Origin: Pseudoalteromonas luteoviolacea NCIMB 1942
Lineage (GTDB): Bacteria; Pseudomonadota; Gammaproteobacteria; Enterobacterales; Alteromonadaceae
NCBI RefSeq assembly: GCF_001625595.1
Contig: NZ_AUXT01000124.1
Coordinates: 1-64,000, forward strand
Reading direction: 5' to 3'
DNA length: 64,000 nt
Part shown: piece by piece, positions 1-7,682 of the stretch
Numbering within the stretch: the stretch's first letter is position 1
Layout: each line of letters starts with the position of its first letter
Notes under the pieces: model-generated
Told to the model about the DNA's origin: nothing
The model's database searches: none
Seen by the model: only the letters and a program-made list of their open reading frames with translations
Translations under genes and position numbers: made by a program

Positions 1-99
1 ACACAAAATTGTTTTGTTAAAATGAGGTTCGGTCTCGTGTACTCGACCTTCACGCTAACAAAAAATTATTGAAGCAAAACTTCAATAAGCAAATTTTTT

Positions 100-175
100 G
101 TCCCCTTCGTCTAGAGGCCTAGGACACCGCCCTTTCACGGCGGTAACAGGGGTTCGAATCCCCTAGGGGACGCCA
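100..175 (+). tRNA. tRNA-Glu (TTC), copy 1
   Basis: This is a 76-nt cloverleaf with encoded CCA. The acceptor arms GTCCCCT and AGGGGAC pair, the anticodon loop is CTTTCAC (anticodon TTC), and the T arm contains GGTTCGAATCC. Its sequence is identical to the second copy at 332-407. Confidence 0.97.
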
Positions 176-331
176 CTTACTTTTAGTAAGTACCAAACTC
201 GCATGGTAAGAGTCTAAATAACCAGTCCTAGTGACACAAAATTGTTTTGTTAAAATGAGGTTCGGTCTCGTGTACTCGACCTTCACGCTAACAAAAAATT
301 ATTGAAGCTAAACTTCAATAAGCAAATTTTT

Positions 332-407
332 GTCCCCTTCGTCTAGAGGCCTAGGACACCGCCCTTTCACGGCGGTAACAGGGGTTCGAATCCCCTAGGG
401 GACGCCA
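332..407 (+). tRNA. tRNA-Glu (TTC), copy 2
   Basis: This is a 76-nt gene identical to the copy at 100-175, including the encoded CCA and the TTC anticodon. It is the second member of the tandem leader-plus-tRNA duplication. Confidence 0.97.
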
Positions 408-715
408 CTTACTTTCCTGTATAATTCTATTACCTCCTTAATACTTGCTAATTAACAAGCTTTTGCTAACTTTTACTTTGATGCTGCGCAGAGATTTTTG
501 GCAAATCTATGGACTACTTTAAAAATTAAGATGTCTATTTGTCTGTTCTATTGTTACTAAATTGAATAAATAATAACGTTATGGTTTAGTAGAAACACCT
601 GTAAAACGACTTTGGTTCATTCAATAGTTTGATATAGAACAATTTTTCATCACTATTGTCATGCTCGCGTAGAAGTAATAATTTATTATTGCTTTTTTAT
701 TTAGAGTGAGTTGCC
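408..715. other. Intergenic region between tRNA-Glu and chemoreceptor gene
   Basis: About 300 bp of AT-rich DNA. I see no gene and no strong terminator after the tRNA. It should hold the promoter of the chemoreceptor gene, but I could not pick a convincing sigma-70 or sigma-28 motif. Confidence 0.5.
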
Positions 716-2296
716 ATGGCTAAAGGAAGATCTAATTTTACAAACCGGGAGTATGACTATCCCAGCTCCTATAATTTATTGTCTACAACAAATACTAAAG
801 GGCAAATAAAGTATGCAAATCCGCAGTTTTGTGAGGTCGCTGGGTTTGAGTTACACGAGTTAGAAGGTAAGCCACACAACATTGTGCGGCATCCTACAAT
901 GCCAAAAGCAGCTTTTCAAAATCTATGGAATTACATTGAGTCAGGTAAGCCATGGATGGGTATGGTAAAAAATCGCTGTAAAAATGGAGATCATTACTGG
1001 GTGAATGCTTATGTTACACCTATAACGAATGGCTCTGGGCAAACAGTAGAATATCAATCGGTTAGGACTAAACCTGATCGCAAAGTGATTAATCGCGCAG
1101 AAAAAATTTACCAAAAACTCAATGATGGTGCCTCTGTAGAGAGCTTTACACGTGCATCCATGTCTCTGCCTACTCAGATGATGCTAATTATTGGTGTATT
1201 TTACATACTAAGTATGGTGTTCGCTTCGCTACCTTCTCCTTGGTCATACATCTTAGAAACTGTATTGGTGGTAGTGGCCTTATTTTTAACTTATCAGCGT
1301 CTTTCACCTGTAAGGGAGTTGAGTGAAAAAGCGCGTAAAGTCTATGATAACCCTCTGATGCAAAAAATCTATATCGATAAAGTAAACGATATTGCAGCAA
1401 TTGAATTAGCACTGTTGGCGCGAGAATCTGAATTGAGAGCAGTGCTAGGAAGAGTAAAAGATGCCAGTGATACGGTAAGGGGACATGCAAAAGAAACTGT
1501 AGATGAATGTGATAAAAGCGCCCAGTTATTAAACAACCAACAAGCGCAAACAGGTTCTTTAGCTACTGCTATTAATCAAATGACCGCGACAATTCAAGAG
1601 ATTGCGTCAAATACAAACAATGCGGCGCAGCAATCAGAAGCAGCATTAAAGTCCGTAAAAGAAGGCAGTACAGCGGTAAATGATAATATGGAGACCAATT
1701 ACACGCTTTCTGAAGAGCTGACAAAAACGCAATCCGATATAGAAGATCTGAATGCGCAAACGGTTAATATAGGCGGGGTTGTTGACGTGATCCGAGGTAT
1801 CTCTGAGCAAACTAACTTGTTGGCCTTAAATGCTGCAATTGAGGCTGCAAGAGCTGGCGAGCAAGGGCGGGGGTTTGCGGTAGTTGCAGATGAAGTAAGA
1901 GCATTAGCGCAGCGTACTCAGGATTCCACAAAAGAGATTGATGATATCGTCGCAAATTTGCGACAAAGGGCAGAGCGAGCAGTACAGGCTATCCAGAATG
2001 GCGTTGAAAAGTCGAGCCAATGTGTTGAGAAAGCAGAAGGGACTAAAGCGTCATTAGACAGTATTAATGCCATTGTGAACGACATTTCAAGTTTGAACTA
2101 TCAAATCGCAACTTCAACAGAGGAAATGTCAGGGGTAAGTAATGAGCTAAATAATAATGCCGTTACGATTTCACAGTTAGCGACGGATTCATTAGAGAGC
2201 TCTGATAATTCATTAGCCACCATGGCCAACACACAAGAAGCGTTAGCAGATCAAAAATCTCTCGTTGATCAGTTTATTGCTAAGTTTCAGCGTTAA
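716..2296 (+). CDS. Aer-like methyl-accepting chemotaxis protein with N-terminal PAS domain
   Basis: This is a 526-residue chemoreceptor. Residues 1-120 form a PAS domain of the Aer type (NAQFxxVxGF-like segment near residue 36, then RHPTMP and [15 protein letters not shown]). Residues about 152-195 hold a hydrophobic hairpin that would anchor the protein in the inner membrane without a periplasmic sensor domain, as in Aer. The C-terminal half is a methyl-accepting signalling domain with the conserved hairpin tip ([20 protein letters not shown]). In the family such proteins sense redox or oxygen through a flavin on PAS and signal through CheA/CheW. It stands alone and is followed by a strong terminator. 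Confidence 0.93.
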   Translation: MAKGRSNFTNREYDYPSSYNLLSTTNTKGQIKYANPQFCEVAGFELHELEGKPHNIVRHPTMPKAAFQNLWNYIESGKPWMGMVKNRCKNGDHYWVNAYVTPITNGSGQTVEYQSVRTKPDRKVINRAEKIYQKLNDGASVESFTRASMSLPTQMMLIIGVFYILSMVFASLPSPWSYILETVLVVVALFLTYQRLSPVRELSEKARKVYDNPLMQKIYIDKVNDIAAIELALLARESELRAVLGRVKDASDTVRGHAKETVDECDKSAQLLNNQQAQTGSLATAINQMTATIQEIASNTNNAAQQSEAALKSVKEGSTAVNDNMETNYTLSEELTKTQSDIEDLNAQTVNIGGVVDVIRGISEQTNLLALNAAIEAARAGEQGRGFAVVADEVRALAQRTQDSTKEIDDIVANLRQRAERAVQAIQNGVEKSSQCVEKAEGTKASLDSINAIVNDISSLNYQIATSTEEMSGVSNELNNNAVTISQLATDSLESSDNSLATMANTQEALADQKSLVDQFIAKFQR

Positions 2297-2298
2297 AT

Positions 2299-2335
2299 AA
2301 AAAGTATGGCTTTTGTGATAAAGCCATACTTTTTA
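2299..2335 (+). terminator. Rho-independent terminator after the chemoreceptor gene
   Basis: A long inverted repeat, AAAAAGTATGGCTT...AAGCCATACTTTTT, starts two bases after the stop codon. The 3' arm ends in a T run, and the A-run on the 5' side makes it potentially bidirectional. Confidence 0.9.
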
Positions 2336-2340
2336 CCAAC

Positions 2341-2748
2341 CAATTTTGCTGGAATTCAAGTAAAGCATTCATTGAGCAATAGTATAATTAAGGCTATCGA
2401 CGCAACGACATGAAATTTGTAGATGTTTTTAAATGAGGCAGGCTCTTTGCCTAAAGTAATACACATACTCAAAGTGTATTTAATGCGAAGCGGCATTAAA
2501 AAATGAGGGTAGAGAATATTCATCTTGAAAAGCAGGTCACTAAATCTCCTTAGCATGGTTACACATAACGTTTTGTAACACTTCAATGGTACTTAGAATA
2601 TCAACATTATGTCACTTTATTAACGCAAGTGATGGTTAACATTTGGGTTAATGTTGTTCGATTTGTTGGGCTGTAGTTTTACAGTGAAAACCAGTCGATA
2701 AAGATGCAGTGAATTTAACACGTTAAATAATATTTCAAGGAGGCGTAA
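2341..2748. other. Gene-poor intergenic region
   Basis: About 400 bp with no recognisable gene. A 76-codon minus-strand ORF (2356-2586) has no ribosome binding site or family similarity that I recognise, and I do not call it. A ribosome binding site (AAGGAGG) lies just before the ATG at 2749, so the promoter of the downstream broken gene is probably here. Confidence 0.5.
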
Positions 2749-3363
2749 TGCTTACGTTACATATTATAGCGGGTTCATTGTTGTTGTTTGGTATTGGTGC
2801 GTTAAGTTTTGCTAAAGGAAAAACCAAGCATAGATGGTCTGGAAGTCTTTTTTCCTAACCATGTTAGTTATGATAGGGACAGCGACGTTGCTCAATGGGG
2901 GCTACCATGGCAATGCTGACTTTCTACCATGGTGTGACTGCGTGGACGGTGGTGTTAAGAAAAGAGAACACGGTAGGGTTATTTTGTGTCTACTGCTGAT
3001 ATTCCAGATACTTTTAAAATGATTTTGACGATTCATTCCGCTGTTGCTGCAATGTCCGCCTGTTTAGATCTTAAGATGCTCATAAGTGGTGGTCTCTCGG
3101 GAAAGCACCGTATAGTCAGACATACATGGAGGGCGTGTTACGCAATGTTAGGGGCGGTGATGTCTTTCTCGGCAAACTCGTCAGATAGCTGGCCTGACTT
3201 TATTGATAGCAGTGCCCTTATTTATCTGATGATAGGCATTCTCTTTTATTGGCTGCTTAGAGTATTGTTTGCTGGATGGTACCATCAATTAACCCACATG
3301 CTTGGAAGTAGCCTACTTGCAAGAAAGTTTATCAACGCTAGGCGGCTATTAAATGAAAAGTAA
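2749..3363 (+). pseudogene. Frameshifted small integral-membrane protein (DUF2306-like)
   Basis: An ATG behind a good AAGGAGG site opens a hydrophobic protein (MLTLHIIAGSLLLFGIGALS...) that stops after about 35 codons. The reading continues in the other frames: frame 2 from about 2850 (FFLTMLVMIGTATLLNGGYHG), frame 3 from about 2922 (FYHGVTAWTVVLRKENTVGL), and the first frame again from about 2990 to 3363 (SACLDLKMLISGGLSGK, RHTWRACYAMLGAVMSF). Joined, they give about 200 residues resembling small four- to six-helix membrane proteins of the DUF2306 type (tentative family name). At least three single-base losses are needed, the first probably in a T run at about 2847-2853. A broken gene is the simplest reading; sequencing errors cannot be excluded from the sequence alone. 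Confidence 0.75.
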
Positions 3364-3385
3364 TTAATTACTGACTCAATGGACG

Positions 3386-3418
3386 ACTTGCAGTGGGAGA
3401 GTGTTTTCCACTGCAAGT
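3386..3418. terminator. Strong hairpin after the membrane-protein pseudogene
   Basis: An 11-bp perfect stem (ACTTGCAGTGG / CCACTGCAAGT) with an 11-nt loop lies between the pseudogene ending at 3363 and the nth fragment ending at 3427. Only a weak T tract follows on the plus strand (ACTGTTTTCT). It probably terminates transcription from one or both sides. Confidence 0.6.
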
Positions 3419-3426
3419 ACTGTTTT

Positions 3427-3690
3427 CTATTCGATCTTTTCTTTAAACTCACACACGTATTCAATAATACAGCTACCACATTTGGGCTTTCTGGCTGTAC
3501 ATATGTATCGACCATGCAGGATCAACCAATGGTGTACATCTACTTTGAATTCTTTAGGTACTACTTTTTCGAGCTTTTCTTCCACCGCGACCACATCTTT
3601 ACCCATGGCGAATTTAGTGCGATTAGATACGCGAAATACATGCGTATCAACGGCGATTGTTGGCCAGCCAAAACAGAATTAAGGTAGATT
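3427..3690 (-). pseudogene. Orphan C-terminal fragment of a second nth (endonuclease III) gene
   Basis: Read on the minus strand, this encodes about 80 residues matching the end of endonuclease III: VDTHVFRVSNRTKFAMGKD, VDVHHWLILHGRYICTARK, then the four-cysteine Fe-S motif (C-X6-C-X2-C-X5-C) and a stop at 3427-3429. It parallels the intact nth at 4577-5209 but differs at many codons, including several conservative replacements. It is therefore a diverged copy and not a recent duplicate. Similarity ends near 3680, where a frame break appears, and the N-terminal two thirds with the catalytic lysine are missing. It cannot encode a working enzyme. Confidence 0.88.
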
Positions 3691-3828
3691 AAACGTTTAT
3701 ATTGTGGCCTTTTTCATTTTCTTTCCAAGTGAATATTTTCGCTTTTTTGAGCATCGGTCTTATTTTCAACCCCTTTAAACCTTTGTTGTAGTTTTAGCGA
3801 CTAATACTGTTTAAAGAGGAAAATATGA

Positions 3829-4452
3829 ATGAAGAAATTGTTTGTAAGCTTGTTTTTTATCCCTTTATCTTTAACTGCTTGTTCAAAACCAGTAGTCGAT
3901 TGCACGGTATTTCCAGCTCTAGAAAATTCAGTTTATTTGCTACCATACGAGGTGGGTACTACCAGAAGTGTTTATGCTGCAACTGAGCATTATCGCGCTT
4001 CAAATAATGGGGTAGGTACTTTTGCAATAGATTTTGTAATGCCTATTGGTACAAACATACTGGCATCCAGAGAAGGCGAAGTCGTAAGTGTTCGAGAAGT
4101 TTTTGAAGATGGAAATAATATAGATTTGGAAGAAAACTACATTTTTATTCAACATGATGATGGCTCAGTAGCAAGGTATTTCCACCTTACAAAAAATGGG
4201 TCATTTGTATCTGAAGGGGATAAAGTAAAAGCGGGAGATATTATCGGGTTAAGTGGTAATACAGGGCAAAGTGGCGGCCCTCATTTACACTTTGATGTGC
4301 AAAAGTGTGGACCAAATTTACCACCTAATTATAATGCGCTTCCCTGTGGGCAAACAATTCCAATTACATTTAAAAATACGGAGAGCCATACCTGTGGATT
4401 AAAGAGTGGATCAGAGTACAAAGCACTTATACATGATAAGAAAAAGGCATAG
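3829..4452 (+). CDS. M23-family (LytM-type) metallopeptidase lipoprotein
   Basis: This is a 207-residue protein with a lipoprotein signal peptide (lipobox LTAC, Cys at about residue 18). The body is an M23 peptidase fold: a zinc-ligand-like GVGTFAIDFVMPIG segment (a usual H-X3-D site, here reading F-A-I-D), a VSEGDKVKAGDIIGLSGNTG turn, and the C-terminal HLHFDV motif. M23 enzymes cleave peptidoglycan peptide cross-links. The first metal-ligand His is not obvious, so activity is uncertain. ATG 3829 is chosen because it opens the signal peptide; an ATG at 3825 is out of frame. The gene sits between an nth fragment and intact nth, breaking the usual neighbourhood, which suggests insertion. Confidence 0.85.
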   Translation: MKKLFVSLFFIPLSLTACSKPVVDCTVFPALENSVYLLPYEVGTTRSVYAATEHYRASNNGVGTFAIDFVMPIGTNILASREGEVVSVREVFEDGNNIDLEENYIFIQHDDGSVARYFHLTKNGSFVSEGDKVKAGDIIGLSGNTGQSGGPHLHFDVQKCGPNLPPNYNALPCGQTIPITFKNTESHTCGLKSGSEYKALIHDKKKA

Positions 4453-4576
4453 TGCTATCTAAATTAGACCATGCTGTTAGTATACTAGTTCTTTAAAAAT
4501 AATAGCTAAGTGCACTTGTACCGCAATGCGAGTGAGAACAGTGTATTATCTGTATAACTCTGATCTTAAAACAAGC

Positions 4577-5209
4577 CTATTCGGTTTTATCCTTAAACTC
4601 ACACAAATCCTCAATGAGGCAAGAACCACACTTAGGCTTGCGAGCGGTACAAACATAGCGGCCATGTAAAATAAGCCAGTGATGTACATCGACTTTAAAC
4701 TCAGCAGGTACAACTTTCTCAAGCTTTTTTTCGACCTCAACCACGTTTTTACCCATGGCAAATTTAGTGCGGTTTGATATGCGATCAATATGGGTATCTA
4801 CCGCGATTGTCGGCCAACCAAATGCGCAGTTTAATACGACATTCGCGGTTTTCCTGCCTACACCAGGTAATGCTTCCAGTGCTTCGCGGTCTTGCGGTAC
4901 TTCAGATCCGTGCTTGTCGATGAGTATTTGACTAAGTTTGTGTACATTACTGGCTTTAGAGTTAAATAAGCCTATGGTTTTGATGTACTCTTTTAGCCCT
5001 TCTACACCAAGAAAGACAATGGCTTCTGGGGTATTTGCAACTGGAAAAAGCTTTCTCGTGGCTTTATTCACGCCCACATCGGTGGCCTGTGCGGATAAGG
5101 TTACGGCGACTAACAATTCAAACGGGGTCGTGTATTCGAGCTCTGACTTTGGGTTAGGGTTGTCTTCGCGCAACCGTGTGAGGATCTCAAGACGTTTGGT
5201 TTTATTCAT
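4577..5209 (-). CDS. nth: Endonuclease III (DNA glycosylase/AP lyase)
   Basis: This is a 210-residue protein of the usual length for Nth. It has the helix-hairpin-helix LPGVGRKTANVVL with the catalytic Lys, the downstream catalytic Asp in VDTHIDRISNR, and the C-terminal [4Fe-4S] motif C-X6-C-X2-C-X5-C (CTARKPKCGSCLIEDLC). It removes oxidised pyrimidines in base-excision repair. It is the last gene of the rsxABCDGE-nth cluster, as in E. coli, separated from rsxE by about 90 bp containing a hairpin. Confidence 0.97.
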   Translation of the reverse strand: MNKTKRLEILTRLREDNPNPKSELEYTTPFELLVAVTLSAQATDVGVNKATRKLFPVANTPEAIVFLGVEGLKEYIKTIGLFNSKASNVHKLSQILIDKHGSEVPQDREALEALPGVGRKTANVVLNCAFGWPTIAVDTHIDRISNRTKFAMGKNVVEVEKKLEKVVPAEFKVDVHHWLILHGRYVCTARKPKCGSCLIEDLCEFKDKTE

Positions 5210-5256
5210 GACGGTTTACTTGCAAGTTGTTAGATATAGTTATTACATCTAGCTAC

Positions 5257-5289
5257 AACACCCACACAATTGACGGTAGTGCGGGTGTT
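5257..5289 (-). promoter_or_regulatory. Intercistronic hairpin between rsxE and nth
   Basis: An inverted repeat (AACACCC ... GGGTGTT, extendable through ACAC/GTGC) lies in the 90-bp gap between rsxE and nth. It has no T tract on the minus strand, so it is more likely an attenuating or mRNA-stabilising hairpin than a full terminator. Confidence 0.5.
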
Positions 5290-5299
5290 ATAGTTTGTG

Positions 5300-5998
5300 T
5301 TAAGTAAGGCTTGTGACGCGTGCGCGAGGTGCTTTTTCCGCAGTTGAAGCGGGTTGGTTGTTCGCTTTTTGTCGCTCATCAAAATAGTTTTTAACCGCAA
5401 TTATGAGCCCTAAACCTAAAAACGCACCTGGCGGCAATATCGCCACTAAGAATTGGTTATCAAAGTCGATGATTGAAATACGCAGCACTGTTGCCCATTC
5501 ACCTAAGAGCAATTCTGCACCATCAAATAGCGTCCCTTGACCAATTAATTCTCGCATTGCCCCCAAAATCACCAGCACTGCAGCGAACCCCAGACCCATC
5601 ATGATGCCATCCCATGCCGAGAGTAATGGTGAGTTTTTCGATGCATAGGCTTCTGCTCGTCCAATAATGGCGCAGTTAGTTACAATCAGGGGAATAAAGA
5701 TCCCTAGTGATTGATAGAGACCAAAAGTAAAAGCATTCATAAGTAATTCAATTACTGTTACAAATGCGGCAATGATCATGACAAATACAGGGATGCGAAT
5801 GTCTTTTGGTACCCAATTTCTGACGACTGAGACTGTCACGTTTGAGCCAACCAAAACAAGTAAGGTGGCTACCCCTAGACCGAGAGCATTAGTCACTGTG
5901 CTAGTTACAGCAAGTAGGGGACACAAGCCCAGAAGTTGTACCAAGGCCGCATTATTTTTCCATAACCCTTCGTGTGCTAGGGTTTTGAACTCACTCAT
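5300..5998 (-). CDS. rsxE: Rsx/Rnf electron transport complex subunit E
   Basis: This is an integral membrane subunit of the Rnf/Rsx complex, which couples NADH-ferredoxin electron transfer to ion transport; in E. coli it also helps reduce SoxR. The N-terminus ([32 protein letters not shown]) and the helical pattern match RsxE. The start is set at 5998 and not at an in-frame codon at 6016, because AGGAGA lies at the right distance and the family starts MSE. It overlaps the rsxG stop by 4 bp (ATGA). The C-terminal tail is longer and more polar than in E. coli. Confidence 0.95.
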   Translation of the reverse strand: MSEFKTLAHEGLWKNNAALVQLLGLCPLLAVTSTVTNALGLGVATLLVLVGSNVTVSVVRNWVPKDIRIPVFVMIIAAFVTVIELLMNAFTFGLYQSLGIFIPLIVTNCAIIGRAEAYASKNSPLLSAWDGIMMGLGFAAVLVILGAMRELIGQGTLFDGAELLLGEWATVLRISIIDFDNQFLVAILPPGAFLGLGLIIAVKNYFDERQKANNQPASTAEKAPRARVTSLT

Positions 5999-6633
5999 AG
6001 CGTCTCCTGCTGGCATAGGTTGTCTTGCGCAAAGAGCGCATCAAAATTTTGGTGTGTATACCACGTTGCGGCGCTCACAGATTTGACTACCGCTCTTGGC
6101 GTGATCGTTGCGCCAGTAAACTGATCGAAGACACCACCATCCTTTTTAACGTTAAAGCGGATGTCATTTTCATTTGTGACTTGTTGTTCATTAAATGAAT
6201 AAACCCAATCAGACTTTTTGGTTTCTACTTTATCACCTAATCCTGGCGTTTCTTTATGTTGCGTAATTCGAACCCCCGCGATAGAGGCATTGGCATATAC
6301 CGCAGTGAGTATATTTATATTGCCACTATAGCCTTCGGGAGTGATGTGTTGAACTAACAAAGCAACTGGCTTTTCATCGAGCTTTGCACGGTAAATACGG
6401 TGCGGGCCATTAGGCCCAAGCTCTGAAGCATTGCTTTCAATACAGTCTAAGTAAAGTTGATTGTTATATTTGTTCGAAGGAATAACCTGTGTCAGCGTTT
6501 GCATTAAGTGGTTTTTTTCTTGTGCTTCAATACGAGGTGCAGTTAATTGCTGCACTAACGCAACGCTTCCTGTTGTAGCCAGTGCAAACGCGGTGAGAAT
6601 TGCACCATTTTTCTTCATTGATGCTAATATCAT
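5995..6633 (-). CDS. rsxG: Rsx/Rnf complex subunit G (covalent-FMN protein)
   Basis: This is a 212-residue protein with one N-terminal membrane helix (about residues 8-28) and a periplasmic FMN-binding domain. The motif [11 protein letters not shown] near residue 177 carries the Thr that binds FMN covalently in this family. [11 protein letters not shown] is the conserved upstream segment. It overlaps rsxD by 4 bp and rsxE by 4 bp, so translation is coupled. Confidence 0.95.
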   Translation of the reverse strand: MILASMKKNGAILTAFALATTGSVALVQQLTAPRIEAQEKNHLMQTLTQVIPSNKYNNQLYLDCIESNASELGPNGPHRIYRAKLDEKPVALLVQHITPEGYSGNINILTAVYANASIAGVRITQHKETPGLGDKVETKKSDWVYSFNEQQVTNENDIRFNVKKDGGVFDQFTGATITPRAVVKSVSAATWYTHQNFDALFAQDNLCQQETL

Positions 6634-7682
6634 TTGCGAGCTCCATGTCCATAAGTACGTGGTTGGGTATAGTGATCAATTAGGGGTACCGCCATGTTCA
6701 TTAACAATACCGAAAATGCAATCGCATCTGGGTAACCACCAAACTGCCTAATTAAATAGACAAGCAGGCCTATCAAAGCGCCATAGATTAAGCGACCCAA
6801 GTTGGTCGTTGAAGCTGACACCGGATCGGTCGCAATAAAGAAAGCCCCAATCATCGTTGCGCCACTCAATAAATGAAACGCAACACCCGTATGTCCACCA
6901 AATACAAATCCTAGTGCACTACAGACACTCAAAGATACCAACATCGCAACAGGAATATGCCAATTAATGACTTTTGCTTTTAGTAAGTAAAGTCCACCAA
7001 GCAAGTAAGCAAGATTTACCCACTGCCAACCTTCGCCTGCAAAGCGGCTGAAAGCGATGTTGTCCATGGCCTCTGTCGTTGTCATATTTTGAGAAACTGC
7101 GGTTTTTATATGATCCAGCGGTGTTGCGCTTGTTGCGCCATCAATGACCTGTCGTGCAGCATCTAAGGTGATACCTGCTTGTGTAGTCTCTGTGAATATT
7201 AGGCTCAGTTGATCAACAAAAGAGAGTGGGGTTGCCAATAAGTCATTTACGGGCTGCCACGCTGTCATTTGTACAGGGAATGAAATGAGCAGTAATACGT
7301 AAGCTGCCATTGCAGGGTTGAACAAGTTAAAACCTAGCCCACCATATAATTGCTTCACAATAATTATTGCAAACACACTGCCTATAACAACGACCCACCA
7401 TGGGGCTAGCGGAGGAATACTAACAGCTATAAGCACCCCTGTTAGCCAAGCGCTACCATCGCTTAAGGTTGGCCATATTGGGCGGTTTCGAACTTTTAAA
7501 ATTGCGGCTTCAGCCGCACTGACACAAATCAAGGCTAAAGCGAGTTGTACAAGTACGCCAATACCAAAGAAGTAACTTTGTACCAAAATGCCAGGTATAC
7601 AAGCTAACATTACGCAAGTCATTAACTTGTTGACAGATTTGAGACTGTGGTTGTGAGGCGAGGAAGCCATGGTTAATTTCAT
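6630..7682 (-). CDS. rsxD: Rsx/Rnf complex subunit D (FMN-binding membrane subunit)
   Basis: This is a 350-residue polytopic membrane protein, the same size as E. coli RsxD (about 352). It contains the flavinylation segment LSGATMIGAFFIATDPVSAS. The first residues (MKLTMASSPHNHS) match the family start. It overlaps rsxC by 4 bp and rsxG by 4 bp within the operon. Confidence 0.96.
   Translation of the reverse strand: MKLTMASSPHNHSLKSVNKLMTCVMLACIPGILVQSYFFGIGVLVQLALALICVSAAEAAILKVRNRPIWPTLSDGSAWLTGVLIAVSIPPLAPWWVVVIGSVFAIIIVKQLYGGLGFNLFNPAMAAYVLLLISFPVQMTAWQPVNDLLATPLSFVDQLSLIFTETTQAGITLDAARQVIDGATSATPLDHIKTAVSQNMTTTEAMDNIAFSRFAGEGWQWVNLAYLLGGLYLLKAKVINWHIPVAMLVSLSVCSALGFVFGGHTGVAFHLLSGATMIGAFFIATDPVSASTTNLGRLIYGALIGLLVYLIRQFGGYPDAIAFSVLLMNMAVPLIDHYTQPRTYGHGARK

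Larger units (their letters stand above)
1..407 (+). repeat. Tandem duplication (about 232 bp) carrying leader plus tRNA-Glu
   Basis: Positions 1-175 and 234-407 are nearly identical. Each copy has an AT-rich leader of about 99 bp followed by a tRNA-Glu gene. The copies differ by one T in a T-run before the tRNA and by one base in the loop of an inverted repeat (arms TTATTGAAG and CTTCAATAA, at about 67-89 in copy 1). Copy 1 begins at the window edge, so the array may continue upstream. The hairpin just 5' of each tRNA could be a processing site; it is AT-rich and not a convincing terminator. Confidence 0.85.

Noticed and set aside
2356..2586. 76-codon minus-strand ORF
   Set aside because: No ribosome site, no recognised family, and short length in AT-rich DNA.
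3379..3687. Two plus-strand ORFs across the nth fragment
   Set aside because: The minus strand of the same DNA encodes recognisable endonuclease III with its Fe-S cysteines, so the plus-strand ORFs are chance.
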